Assembly: GCF_002355595.1 (NCBI RefSeq)
Contig: NZ_AP017422.1
Span: 6,700,823 to 6,764,822, forward strand
Direction of reading: 5' to 3'
From: Filimonas lacunae
GTDB taxonomy: Bacteria; Bacteroidota; Bacteroidia; Chitinophagales; Chitinophagaceae
Length of the DNA stretch: 64,000 nt
Position numbers and translations under genes: made by a program. How positions within the stretch are numbered: position 1 is the stretch's first letter; every line of letters starts with the position of its first letter. Positions 1 to 8,163 of the stretch are shown one piece after another. Under the pieces are notes generated by a model that saw only the letters and a program-made list of their open reading frames with translations, was not told where the DNA came from and made no database searches.

Positions 1-2
1 CT

Positions 3-998
3 AAGAAACATCCTTTTTATGAACATGCCGAAATTCAGCTGTTCCTGGCATACGACAACAACCAGGTAACCGGGCGCATTGCTGCCATTTTAAATAAAAA
101 CCACAATCATTACAACAACGTAAACGAAGGCTTCTTTGGCTTCTTTGATTGTATTGATGATGTGGAAACAGCCAAAAGCCTGTTCAGCAGTGCAGAACAA
201 TGGTTACGCAACAAAGGTGTTACCGGTAAAATAAAAGGACCGGTTAACCCATCTACCAACGAAACCTGTGGTGTGCTGGTAGATGGTTTTCATAGCGCGC
301 CCAAAGTGTTAATGACGTATAACGCGCCCTACTACGATAAGCTGCTGCAAGCCTATGGCTTCCGCAAGCAAATAGATGTACTGGCTTATTTATATACCCG
401 CGAAAACTTCGACGACACCCGTTTGCGCCGTTTACAGGTATATATGGCCGAAAAGCTGAAAAAGAAGGGTATCACCATTCGCCCGGTGGTAATGAAAAAT
501 TTCAAAGACGAAGTTCCTAACATCAGAGAAGTATACAACTCGGCCTGGGACAAAAACCTTGGTTTTGCTCCCATGAGCGATAAAGAGTTTGATTATATGG
601 CCAAAGACCTGAAAATGATCATGAACCCCGAGTTGTGCCTGGTAGCAGAACACGAAGGTAAAATGGTAGGTTTTGGCGCTGCCATTCCCAATATCAACGA
701 AATTCTCATTAGAATAAATCGTGGCCGTCTGTTTCCGTTTGGCATTGTAAAACTGCTTACCGGGATAAAAAAGGTAAAAAGCCTGCGTATTCCATTATTG
801 GGTGTGGTAGAAGGTTATCGCAAACTGGGCATTGAAATATTCTTTTACATGGCCTTTATTGAATACTTTATCAAACACCCGCATATTGGTGAAGTAGAAG
901 CTTCCTGGATACTGGAAGACAACGTTATGATGAACAAAGCCATTATTGACATTGGCGCAACACTGGATAAAACTTACCGTTTATACGAAAAAGACTAG
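3..998 (+). CDS. GNAT-like N-acetyltransferase family protein, 5' truncated by the window edge
   Basis: The reading frame is open from the first full codon at position 3 to the TAG at 996-998, so the N-terminus lies outside the window and 331 residues are visible. A GTG at 162 could be taken as a start, but the residues before it (KKHPFYEHAEIQLFLAY, then a VTGRIAA strand) are clearly part of the same fold. The sequence resembles the uncharacterised YghO-like family, whose members carry two acetyltransferase-like halves: 'GPVNPSTNETCGVLVDG' in the middle and a second alpha/beta part with 'ELCLVAEHEGKMVGFGAAIPN'. The family has no established substrate. It is followed directly by a strong hairpin terminator. 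Family assignment is reasonable; biochemical role unknown. Confidence 0.75.
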   Translation, partial: KKHPFYEHAEIQLFLAYDNNQVTGRIAAILNKNHNHYNNVNEGFFGFFDCIDDVETAKSLFSSAEQWLRNKGVTGKIKGPVNPSTNETCGVLVDGFHSAPKVLMTYNAPYYDKLLQAYGFRKQIDVLAYLYTRENFDDTRLRRLQVYMAEKLKKKGITIRPVVMKNFKDEVPNIREVYNSAWDKNLGFAPMSDKEFDYMAKDLKMIMNPELCLVAEHEGKMVGFGAAIPNINEILIRINRGRLFPFGIVKLLTGIKKVKSLRIPLLGVVEGYRKLGIEIFFYMAFIEYFIKHPHIGEVEASWILEDNVMMNKAIIDIGATLDKTYRLYEKD

Positions 999-1009
999 CA
1001 CTATAAACT

Positions 1010-1041
1010 AAAAGCCCCGCAGCAAAACTGCGGGGCTTTTT
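1010..1041. terminator. Bidirectional intrinsic terminator
   Basis: A perfect 13-bp stem (AAAAGCCCCGCAG at 1010-1022 with CTGCGGGGCTTTT at 1028-1040) closes a 5-nt loop. The GC core is flanked by A and T runs on opposite sides, so it can end both the rightward acetyltransferase gene and the leftward thioredoxin-like gene, which converge here. Confidence 0.9.
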
Positions 1042-1096
1042 AATATCCTTGCATTACCGAAAAACTGTTGCAAAGCCGCCATCATTGGCTTACCCT

Positions 1097-1711
1097 TTAA
1101 TCGTTCAATAATGACTGTATAAATTTCTCCGATTTAGCGCTGCCATAATCTGCCCCACCTTCATGGCGCATAGCAATTTTGCCTTTTTTATTCAGCACCA
1201 CCGTTGTAGGAATGGCATTGCCTAAAAAGGATGAAGGAATAGCACTCGCAGGCACATACAGCGGAAAGTTGTAGTTGTTCTGTTTTACAAAACGGTTGCT
1301 TTGTTCATACTTTCCGTCTACATCCACCATAATAAACACCATGTTGCTGCTATCTTTAAACTTATTGTACAAAGTGTTGATAGAAGGCATTTCTGCACGG
1401 CAGGGAGGACACCAGGTAGCCCAGAAATTAATAAACACTACCTTACCCTTTAAAGAAGACAAGGAAACACTATTTCCCGATCCATCTCTAAACACCACAT
1501 CCTCTGCAGCTGTAGCTTCCGGCAAAGCAGCCACCGCTGTATCGGCCGACATGTGCAACTGAAAAAAGCCCACTTCCATTAAGCCACGGATAGCCCAGGC
1601 CTTGGCTTCTGTATTAAAAGCAATAACCAGCGCCAGCGCCGGAATTGTCCAGGAAAGAATAGTAGATAAAACACTTTTTTTGCCCTTGGGGCTCACTGTT
1701 GGTTGTGCCAT
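1097..1711 (-). CDS. TlpA/ResA-like membrane-anchored thioredoxin-family protein
   Basis: A 204-residue protein with one hydrophobic N-terminal segment (about residues 17-33) that should anchor it in the inner membrane with the thioredoxin domain outside. The domain begins near residue 70 and holds 'VVFINFWATWCPPCRAEMP', so the redox-active CxxC is C101-P-P-C104. A cis-Pro region follows ('AIPTTVVLNKKGKI'). Family members reduce or exchange disulfides on exported proteins, for example during cytochrome c maturation. No cytochrome or Dsb gene is adjacent, so the partner is not predictable. It ends at the shared terminator at 1010-1041. Confidence 0.9.
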   Translation of the reverse strand: MAQPTVSPKGKKSVLSTILSWTIPALALVIAFNTEAKAWAIRGLMEVGFFQLHMSADTAVAALPEATAAEDVVFRDGSGNSVSLSSLKGKVVFINFWATWCPPCRAEMPSINTLYNKFKDSSNMVFIMVDVDGKYEQSNRFVKQNNYNFPLYVPASAIPSSFLGNAIPTTVVLNKKGKIAMRHEGGADYGSAKSEKFIQSLLND

Positions 1712-1757
1712 ATAATTTTTACTGTCTGACTAAATTACAGAATAGCCAATATAAATG

Positions 1758-1795
1758 ATTGCTAATTCATGCGGGGAAAGGAGAGGGTTAGCAAT
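1758..1795. repeat. Inverted repeat ATTGCTAA...TTAGCAAT upstream of the TlpA-like gene
   Basis: Perfect 8-bp arms at 1758-1765 and 1788-1795 with a 22-bp purine-rich spacer, about 50 bp upstream of the leftward TlpA-like start. It could be an operator; nothing else in the sequence proves this. Confidence 0.35.
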
Positions 1796-1868
1796 TGTCT
1801 ATACTTCACCGGCTTGTTATACTGTATGGCCGGGTTTCACCTGGGGAAGGATATCCCGCAAGCAGTAA

Positions 1869-1887
1869 AGCACCTGTTACAGGTGCT
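1869..1887. repeat. 19-bp near-perfect palindrome
   Basis: AGCACCTGT-T-ACAGGTGCT: 9-bp arms around one central base. It lies just downstream of the small leftward gene ending at 1933 and may serve as a weak terminator (TTTA follows on the minus strand) or as a dimeric regulator site. Confidence 0.35.
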
Positions 1888-1932
1888 GCGTCAATCAGGT
1901 GGTGTGTATCACAGAAGGGGGATACCGGCCAA

Positions 1933-2148
1933 TTAAGAACCTGCCAGTACGTTTCTCCTGGTTGGGATAACTGTTTTTTCATCATCACTCAGAAAAACCC
2001 AAAACTCACCCAGTTGAAAAATATCGCCTGGTTGCTTTTTGCCTGCTTCCTCGCTTGGACGTTCCCAACTGCCCAGCAATTCGCCATGATACTTAATTTC
2101 CACTAATTTTTGTTCGAGGGTCAACGTTTTAAATTGCTCAATGGTCAT
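1933..2148 (-). CDS. Small hypothetical protein (71 aa)
   Basis: An ATG-initiated frame encoding an acidic/aromatic protein starting MTIEQFKTLTLEQKL. It has a helical start followed by a beta-rich end with 'FWVFLSDDEKTVIPTRRNVLAG'. No transmembrane segment, signal peptide or metal-binding motif is visible. The composition looks like a real protein, and competing frames across the same bases look like shadows. The family is not recognised. It lies between the TlpA-like gene and an AraC regulator, all leftward, but gaps of over 100 bp argue against a tight operon. Confidence 0.6.
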   Translation of the reverse strand: MTIEQFKTLTLEQKLVEIKYHGELLGSWERPSEEAGKKQPGDIFQLGEFWVFLSDDEKTVIPTRRNVLAGS

Positions 2149-2270
2149 ATCTGGAATCAGTTATAATGAAATCTGCTGCAATTTAAACACCTTTCACAGA
2201 GAACACAAATGTTTCCGTTGATAACCTGCATTTTTAAGCCCTGCCTGCCTGTACACCCCAAAAAAAGGTA

Positions 2271-3206
2271 TTAAAAGAGATAGCAGCTTTGGTAAGCCTT
2301 GGGGGTGGTGCCTTCTGTTTTCTTAAATACCCTGATAAAATAATTCACATCGCTAAACCCACACATATTACTCACCGCCTGCACACTATTCTGCTGCTGC
2401 ACCAGTAGTTGCTTAGCCAGCTTTACCCTTTCGCGGTTAATATAATCCAGTGGCGTAATGCCAAACTGCTCTTTAAACCATTTATAAAAAATATTCCGGC
2501 TTACATACGCCTTGCGGCTCAAAGCATCAATGGCTATTTTTTCAGTCAAATGCTCGTGTATGTAATGCAACACATAGTGCAACCGGCTTTTATTCTGGTG
2601 CACACTTTTGGCTGTATCTACCTGTTGCAAATGCTGGCTCTGAATTAATCGTATCAACAATTCTTTCAAATGCAGGTCGGCATAAATATCCCTGCTGGCA
2701 TTACTGCTGCTGCACACCCCTATCAGTTTATTAATGAGAGAAGTAACATCTGTGTCGTTTTCAAAATGATATTGGTTACAATGCAGCTGCCATTGATGCT
2801 GCTCGTTGCCTGCCCCGTAATATTCATTCAGATAATCAAGCGTACTGTTAATATAGGTGGCATCTATAGCCAGTGCTATACATTGGGTAGGATTTTCCGA
2901 AGCCGCTTCCGGAAAATCAATCACCATGGTTTCCCCGGCGGGCACAATCACTGTTTCACCGGGCAGGTAATCAAAAGCGGGCTTATCCATTAAATGCATA
3001 ATCTTTTTACCCCTTACCATGCTGGTGATCACAAAATCATTGAATGTAAGCGGGATATGATAGGCTTGCTGATAGCTCTCAAACACATTCAGTTCACAGG
3101 TGTTCAGGTTAAATACACGCCGGTTTTCCACCAATGTCTGCAACTGGGAACCTGGCGTTAATTGAATTCGCTGCAAATAATTTTTTACCTGCATGGCCGC
3201 AATCAT
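2271..3206 (-). CDS. AraC-family transcriptional regulator, probable aldehyde dehydrogenase regulator
   Basis: A 311-residue protein with an N-terminal sensing/dimerisation domain (about residues 10-190) and a C-terminal AraC double helix-turn-helix (about 205-305), including 'IAIDALSRKAYVSRNIFYKWFKEQFGI' split over two helices and the second-HTH signature 'VSNMCGFSDVNYFIRVFKK'. It is transcribed divergently from an aldehyde dehydrogenase gene across a 146-bp gap. AraC regulators beside exaC/aldB-type aldehyde dehydrogenases and DUF779 genes are a recurring arrangement, so it probably activates the dehydrogenase in response to an aldehyde or alcohol. A second start at codon 5 is possible. Effector identity is inference. 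Confidence 0.88.
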   Translation of the reverse strand: MIAAMQVKNYLQRIQLTPGSQLQTLVENRRVFNLNTCELNVFESYQQAYHIPLTFNDFVITSMVRGKKIMHLMDKPAFDYLPGETVIVPAGETMVIDFPEAASENPTQCIALAIDATYINSTLDYLNEYYGAGNEQHQWQLHCNQYHFENDTDVTSLINKLIGVCSSSNASRDIYADLHLKELLIRLIQSQHLQQVDTAKSVHQNKSRLHYVLHYIHEHLTEKIAIDALSRKAYVSRNIFYKWFKEQFGITPLDYINRERVKLAKQLLVQQQNSVQAVSNMCGFSDVNYFIRVFKKTEGTTPKAYQSCYLF

Positions 3207-3352
3207 TTAAGTCTTACAATTTACCTCATTTTTAAGCCGGGCCCAATAAAAATGGTACGATTGTGCTATAAATAAGTACTAAAGTCCCTGCCTTTGCCCC
3301 TAGAATACCCAACCTTAGCGGTATTGTTTAACGATTAAAAATTGCTTCCATC

Positions 3353-4885
3353 ATGAGTACTTCCACCGCTACTGCCCCTCAGGCAAACGTAGCATCACGC
3401 CCCCGTTTTAAAGACAAATATGATCATTTCATTGGCGGAGAATGGGTTGCCCCTGCCAGCGGTGAATATTTCGACAATATCTCCCCTATTGATGGCAAAG
3501 TGTTTACCAGGGCTGCCCGTGGCAATGCCCAGGATATTGACAAAGCCATTACTGCCGCACACGAAGCTTTTGCCACCTGGGGCAAATCAGGCGCTGCCTA
3601 TCGCAGCAACCTGTTATTAAAAATAGCCCAGGTAATAGAAGACAACCTGGAATACCTGGCTACGGTAGAAACCATCGATAATGGCAAAGCCATCCGCGAA
3701 ACCCGCGCAGCCGATCTGCCATTGGCTGTAGATCATTTCCGGTATTTTGCCGGCGTATTGCGTAGCGAAGAAGGCACCATCAGCGAACACGACGAAAGCA
3801 CCGTAAGCATTAACCTGCACGAGCCCATTGGCGTAGTAGGCCAAATCATTCCCTGGAACTTTCCCCTTTTAATGGCTGCCTGGAAGATAGCCCCGGCACT
3901 GGCTGCCGGCTGTTGCGTGGTAGTGAAACCCGCAGAACAAACACCTACCAGCATTATGTGCCTGATGGAGCTGATCGGCGACATTTTACCTAAGGGGGTT
4001 TTGAATATTGTTACCGGCTTTGGCGTAGAAGCAGGCAAACCATTGGCCAGCTCGCCCCGCATTCAAAAAGTGGCCTTTACCGGCGAAACCACTACCGGCC
4101 GCTTGATTATGCAATACGCATCTGAAAACCTCATTCCGTTAACCATGGAATTAGGTGGCAAAAGTCCCAACATCTTTTTTGAAAGCGTGGGCGATGCAGA
4201 TGATGCCTTCTTTGATAAAGCAGTAGAGGGCGCAGTGCTTTTTGCCTTGAACCAGGGCGAAGTGTGTACCTGCCCCAGCCGCATACTGGTGCACGAAAAA
4301 ATATATGATAAGTTTATGAGCCGCGTGATACAACGCACCAAGGCTATTAAAATGGGCAATCCGTTGGATGCCACTGTAATGATGGGCGCGCAGGCCAGTG
4401 AAGATCAATACCAGAAAATACTCAGCTACCTCGATATTGGCAAACAGGAAGGGGCACAGGTGCTGTGTGGCGGCGAAGCTTTTCATCAAAACAGCGGACT
4501 GGAGCACGGCTACTATATCCAGCCTACCATTTTTAAAGGCAGCAATAAAATGCGCATCTTCCAGGAAGAGATATTCGGCCCGGTAGTATGCGTTACCACT
4601 TTCTCTTCTACCGAAGAAGCCATTCAAATTGCCAACGATACTTTATATGGCCTGGGAGCGGGCGTGTGGACACGTGATGCACATGAGTTATACCAGGTGC
4701 CACGCGCCATTCAGGCCGGACGTGTGTGGGTAAACTGTTACCATGCTTACCCCGCACACGCACCATTTGGCGGCTATAAAAAATCAGGATTCGGCCGCGA
4801 AACACACAAAATGATGCTGAACCATTACCGCCAGACCAAAAACATGCTCATTAGTTACAGCAAAGACAAATTGGGATTCTTTTAG
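3353..4885 (+). CDS. NAD(P)+-dependent aldehyde dehydrogenase (AldB/ExaC type)
   Basis: A 510-residue ALDH-superfamily enzyme oxidising an aldehyde to its carboxylate in the cytoplasm. Visible landmarks: '[12 protein letters not shown]' (about 163-174) for cofactor binding, the 'FTGETTTGR' glycine motif near 242-250, the general-base glutamate in 'MELGGK' (E266) and the catalytic cysteine in '[11 protein letters not shown]' (C305 by alignment with the usual active-site position). The [11 protein letters not shown] form is typical of the acetaldehyde dehydrogenase II group. It sits between a divergent AraC regulator and a DUF779 gene downstream, the usual context of this group. The ATG at 3353 gives a normal family length. 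Substrate (acetaldehyde or another short aldehyde) is inferred. Confidence 0.95.
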   Translation: MSTSTATAPQANVASRPRFKDKYDHFIGGEWVAPASGEYFDNISPIDGKVFTRAARGNAQDIDKAITAAHEAFATWGKSGAAYRSNLLLKIAQVIEDNLEYLATVETIDNGKAIRETRAADLPLAVDHFRYFAGVLRSEEGTISEHDESTVSINLHEPIGVVGQIIPWNFPLLMAAWKIAPALAAGCCVVVKPAEQTPTSIMCLMELIGDILPKGVLNIVTGFGVEAGKPLASSPRIQKVAFTGETTTGRLIMQYASENLIPLTMELGGKSPNIFFESVGDADDAFFDKAVEGAVLFALNQGEVCTCPSRILVHEKIYDKFMSRVIQRTKAIKMGNPLDATVMMGAQASEDQYQKILSYLDIGKQEGAQVLCGGEAFHQNSGLEHGYYIQPTIFKGSNKMRIFQEEIFGPVVCVTTFSSTEEAIQIANDTLYGLGAGVWTRDAHELYQVPRAIQAGRVWVNCYHAYPAHAPFGGYKKSGFGRETHKMMLNHYRQTKNMLISYSKDKLGFF

Positions 4886-4923
4886 GGGGATACACGAAGT
4901 GAGTAAGCAAGAGTGAAGAGGGC

Positions 4924-4954
4924 AACACCGTGGGGCTGTAAAGCCTCCGGTGTT
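4924..4954 (+). promoter_or_regulatory. Stable hairpin between aldehyde dehydrogenase and DUF779 genes
   Basis: AACACCG (4924-4930) pairs with CGGTGTT (4948-4954), and GGGGCT (4932-4937) pairs with AGCCTC (4942-4947, one G-U), closing a GUAA tetraloop of the GNRA class with one bulged base. There is no T-run long enough for a classical terminator, so it may be a partial terminator or an mRNA processing/stability element inside the operon. Confidence 0.55.
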
Positions 4955-4983
4955 TGCAATTTATACACACCAACACCGTTAAT

Positions 4984-5340
4984 ATGGTAGAAAGAATTAC
5001 AGCCACCGACGCCGCCATTGACTTGATTGAAAAGCTAAGAAAACAACATGGACCGCTGATGTTTCATCAAAGCGGCGGCTGCTGCGATGGATCGCAACCG
5101 ATGTGCTTTCCGGAAGGAGAATTTAAAACAGGCGCCAGCGATATATGCCTTGGCACTATTGCCGGTTGCCCGTTTTACATGAGCCGCGATCAATTTGAAT
5201 ACTGGAAACATACCCAACTTACATTGGATGTTATCAATGGCCGTGGTAGCAGTTTTTCTTTGGAAATACCGTTAGGTGTGCGTTTTCATATTCGTTCGCG
5301 TGTGTTTACCGAAGAAGAGATTCAACAACTGGCTATATAA
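4984..5340 (+). CDS. DUF779 family protein, aldehyde-dehydrogenase-associated
   Basis: The ATG at 4984 (MVERITATDAA) gives 118 residues and is preferred over an upstream TTG at 4954, which falls inside the preceding hairpin. The protein has the hallmark cysteine-rich stretch 'HQSGGCCDGSQPMCFP' (about residues 27-42) and further cysteines in 'DICLGTIAGCPFYM', suggesting metal or thiol chemistry. DUF779 proteins are small, biochemically uncharacterised, and commonly encoded beside AldB/ExaC-type dehydrogenases, as here. A helper or protective role for the dehydrogenase is inference. It ends 12 bp from the convergent sigma/FecR-like gene. Confidence 0.85.
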   Translation: MVERITATDAAIDLIEKLRKQHGPLMFHQSGGCCDGSQPMCFPEGEFKTGASDICLGTIAGCPFYMSRDQFEYWKHTQLTLDVINGRGSSFSLEIPLGVRFHIRSRVFTEEEIQQLAI

Positions 5341-5351
5341 ATAATAGTGCG

Positions 5352-6320
5352 CTAATGCAGGTTGTCATATACCGTAGTGTCGTGGCAACTATCCAGCAAT
5401 TCAACCCGGGGGTCTACAGTTTCGCTATCCTCTTCGGCGGGTTGTTTCATTACTACCAGCTTTTGCATGGCTTCGAGGTGGTAAATAGCTCTACTCTTAT
5501 TCCTTCTTTTTAAAGTAACCCTGGCTTTACCCGATATGTTAGCAGTAATATCTGCCAACTCTTCCGGATAGCTTCGTATCTGAAAAGTAGAATCCGCGTC
5601 ATTTATTTCCATGGCCACTGTATGCACAATAAACGACCGTGCGCTATCGTGCTTCACCTCAAAAACGCCTGCCCCTTTTAACTCCATTTCCCGCCTTTTA
5701 TCGCCATAACCACCCGCAAGCCTTAGCATGCTTTTTCCATATAAACGCACTTTGGAACCATCTGGCAAAATAAATGTTCTGTGCTCACCCGCTTTGGTGG
5801 CATAGGTATGAAACGCATTATAATAACCATTAAACCAGAACGCCCCAGCGCCTATTATACCCGTAACCACTACAGCCACCAGCATATACTTCCATTGCAA
5901 CGACCGCTGTTGCCCGTGTAAACGCGACGTAATTTTTGCATACAACACATCAGCCTCCTGCGGGCTTAGCGTTAACATACTTTTCTCTGCCGGCAGCTCT
6001 TCCTCATTCTCCACAATTCTTGCTTCCAGCAAAGCCACCTCTTCCCCTGTAGTACCTCCATCCAACAGATGTTTACACAGCAACACATGCAGGTAAGCCG
6101 GCACATTAAAAACTCCTTCCAGCGCATCCCTGTCGCGCCAGATATCCAGGAAGATAGCCTGTAAGGCTTGACGCGACCTGCTTTCACTCCGAACTATGCT
6201 ATAGGAAATATGATACAATTGGTAACAATACTGGTAATACAAAACCTTTAAAGCAGTTTCGTCTCCTTCTCCAATCCGCGTAAGAACAAGATGGTTGATA
6301 TGTGAATAAGTATAGGTCAA
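5352..6320 (-). CDS. Fused ECF sigma region 2 - transmembrane - FecR anti-sigma-like protein
   Basis: A 322-residue ORF with two parts that are normally separate proteins. Residues 10-86 read as ECF sigma region 2 ('GEGDETALKVLYYQYCYQLY', then 'QAIFLDIWRDRDALEGV' and 'NVPAYLHVLLCKHLLD'). No region 4 follows. Residues 90-140 resemble the cytoplasmic tail of Bacteroidota FecR proteins ('LTLSPQEADVLYAKI'). A transmembrane helix lies at about 144-163, and a periplasmic FecR domain at 171-260 ('GEHRTFILPDGSKVRLYG', 'GVFEVKHDSARSFIVHT'). The usual FecR ends in an STN-interacting C-terminus; here the tail is short and acidic. No TonB receptor or separate sigma gene is adjacent. Domain reading is confident; regulatory action is inferred. 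Confidence 0.82.
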   Translation of the reverse strand: MTYTYSHINHLVLTRIGEGDETALKVLYYQYCYQLYHISYSIVRSESRSRQALQAIFLDIWRDRDALEGVFNVPAYLHVLLCKHLLDGGTTGEEVALLEARIVENEEELPAEKSMLTLSPQEADVLYAKITSRLHGQQRSLQWKYMLVAVVVTGIIGAGAFWFNGYYNAFHTYATKAGEHRTFILPDGSKVRLYGKSMLRLAGGYGDKRREMELKGAGVFEVKHDSARSFIVHTVAMEINDADSTFQIRSYPEELADITANISGKARVTLKRRNKSRAIYHLEAMQKLVVMKQPAEEDSETVDPRVELLDSCHDTTVYDNLH

Positions 6321-6544
6321 TGCTGATATTCTAAAAATAACACATTTAAACTACACAGAAAAGCTGGCCAGGTAACATATAGATGAATAGCCACATTTAA
6401 TCGCTGGCAAAACAAAAAGAACAGTTCTAATTTAATAATACTATAATATGTAAAATAGCTTCTATTAATAGGCGCACTGAACATTTCCGCAGCCGAAGCC
6501 GTGGGAGCTGGCCTATATGGACTAATGCAGTCTGCATAAAAATA

Positions 6545-6575
6545 AAACAGGCCTGTACATGGTACAGGCCTGTTT
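6545..6575 (-). terminator. Intrinsic terminator of the desaturase gene
   Basis: Perfect 14-bp arms (AAACAGGCCTGTAC at 6545-6558 with GTACAGGCCTGTTT at 6562-6575) around a 3-nt loop. On the minus strand the stem runs into TTTTATTTTTATG, as expected for a rho-independent terminator 19 bp after the desaturase stop codon. Confidence 0.88.
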
Positions 6576-6593
6576 GCTTATTGTTCAAATATT

Positions 6594-7652
6594 TTATACC
6601 AGACTATTCTCATCAATTTTATTTTTCTGAGCCATAAACGGCTCATGATGCCTTTCCAGAAATTGCTTTTTAGAGTCTTTATAACTGGTAACCGCTCCTA
6701 TGCTTTTTAAGGTACGGATATAGCACCAGGCCAGATCCAGCTGGTAGGGCAGGAAACCGGAGCGCGCACTGGAAGGAAACAAATGGTGATTATTATGCCA
6801 CTCGCCGGCAACATAGCCCGGCCAAAGCTGGTTGATGGAATTGTCTTCGCGGTTAAAATCAGTTCCGTCTTTTTGTTTTTCTTTATCTCCTTTAGCATGG
6901 CCTTCATAGTTAAAGGTTCTTACACCTACTGCCCAAAAAAAGGCGCCGCCAAACAAAGCACAGGCAAGCCCGTGTCCACCTATGAAATAAAAAGTAGTAT
7001 ACCAGAAGCCCCAATTCAATAGCCAGTGCATAATACTTTGCAAAGGACAGGCAATGGAACCCCATTTCACATATCTTTTATAGCTATTGCTTTTTACACC
7101 TGTATGTTCCATCAATCGCACCACACGATCGTAGTCGGTTTCATCTAACGCTCTGGATATAGGCTGATGATTAACGTCTGCCAGGAAACAATACAAAAAA
7201 CCGCCCGTAGCATTATAGGGATCGCCTGGCTGATCTGACTTGGCATGATGCACATGATGCGATATCACATAAATCTCTTCCGGGATAATTTTAAGAGAAA
7301 GATTGCGTGTAATAAAACGCCAGAAATTATTTCTAAAAGTGTAGGCCTGGTGGGTACAATACCGGTGATGCCAGATAGTACCGTGTGTGCCCATTAATAC
7401 CATACTGTACAGGAAGCCTGCGATAAAGAAAGGCCATGAGAAATGGTAACAGATAAATAATACAAAAAAGGGCAGCAGCGCCGCCACTTTCATCCAGCTA
7501 AAAAACGAAAGCCAGTTTTTTTTATTTTTAAAGATATTCAATCTTGAAAAAAATTCTGACAGCAATTGCTTGTTAGTGGGAGTAATGAGCGCACCGGAGG
7601 CATCCTTCCAGCCATAGGAAGGACTTTCCAGCACATGATCTAAGAAGGCCAT
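6594..7652 (-). CDS. Membrane fatty acid desaturase (acyl-CoA/acyl-lipid type)
   Basis: A 352-residue integral membrane di-iron desaturase. All three histidine boxes are present: HHRYCTH (H96-x4-H101), HHVHH (H132-H136) and EWHNNHH (H286-H290), with hydrophobic segments before and between them (about 55-90 and 200-245). Such enzymes put a cis double bond into acyl chains using O2. It stands alone, with a 125-bp upstream gap and its own terminator, unlike the second, shorter desaturase gene at 18.8-19.5 kb that heads a lipid operon. Position specificity cannot be read from the sequence. Confidence 0.92.
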   Translation of the reverse strand: MAFLDHVLESPSYGWKDASGALITPTNKQLLSEFFSRLNIFKNKKNWLSFFSWMKVAALLPFFVLFICYHFSWPFFIAGFLYSMVLMGTHGTIWHHRYCTHQAYTFRNNFWRFITRNLSLKIIPEEIYVISHHVHHAKSDQPGDPYNATGGFLYCFLADVNHQPISRALDETDYDRVVRLMEHTGVKSNSYKRYVKWGSIACPLQSIMHWLLNWGFWYTTFYFIGGHGLACALFGGAFFWAVGVRTFNYEGHAKGDKEKQKDGTDFNREDNSINQLWPGYVAGEWHNNHHLFPSSARSGFLPYQLDLAWCYIRTLKSIGAVTSYKDSKKQFLERHHEPFMAQKNKIDENSLV

Positions 7653-7777
7653 GGGGAACTGTTGGGGGATGATGAATATTGGTTATAAATTCAGTGTACT
7701 GCTACACCCATACAAGATAGGGTATTTTTATACAACTAAAGTGCTAATGTTTCGCCAACGGCATCCCCCCAACCCGT

Positions 7778-8152
7778 TTAGATATAAAACTCCACCAGGG
7801 AACGGAAGTAGGCATCGTCCCAACCTTCTACAATATCATCATATTCGCTGTCGGGAATATTAGAATGGCGCACTTCCACCGAAGTGCCTTGCTTATGCGG
7901 ATGCAATTTAATAGTCACAATGGAAGGCTCTTCCTGGTCAAAATACCACTGCTGCACAATCTTCTTTCCTTCTTCAAATTCCAGGTTTTTGCCCACAATA
8001 CTTTCATCCCACAACGCAAACTCCGAATCAGGCTCTGTGCTCATTACCGCTGGCTCGCCCGTCCATAACTGTATGGTTGCAGGATTGGTTAAAGCCACAT
8101 AAACTTCTTCCGGTTCTGCCGGCAGGATATAGTATTTTTTAAAATCTTTCAT
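7778..8152 (-). CDS. SRPBCC/AHSA1-like domain protein
   Basis: A 124-residue soluble protein of the START/Bet v1-like fold seen in the Hsp90 ATPase activator homologue family. Features include the opening 'YYILPAEPEEVYVALTNPATIQLWTG', a central acidic stretch and the final helix 'GWDDAYFRSLVEFYI'. These folds hold a hydrophobic ligand pocket. The gene starts 11 bp after the stop of the C39 ABC transporter and is probably the last gene of the peptide export operon. Whether it serves the peptide system (for example immunity or peptide handling) or is only co-transcribed is not known. Confidence 0.82.
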   Translation of the reverse strand: MKDFKKYYILPAEPEEVYVALTNPATIQLWTGEPAVMSTEPDSEFALWDESIVGKNLEFEEGKKIVQQWYFDQEEPSIVTIKLHPHKQGTSVEVRHSNIPDSEYDDIVEGWDDAYFRSLVEFYI

Positions 8153-8163
8153 ACGAATAAAGG

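Noticed and set aside
1795-2106. 103-aa plus-strand frame
   Set aside because: Overlaps the more credible leftward 71-aa gene and an untranslated stretch with palindromes; no recognisable protein features.
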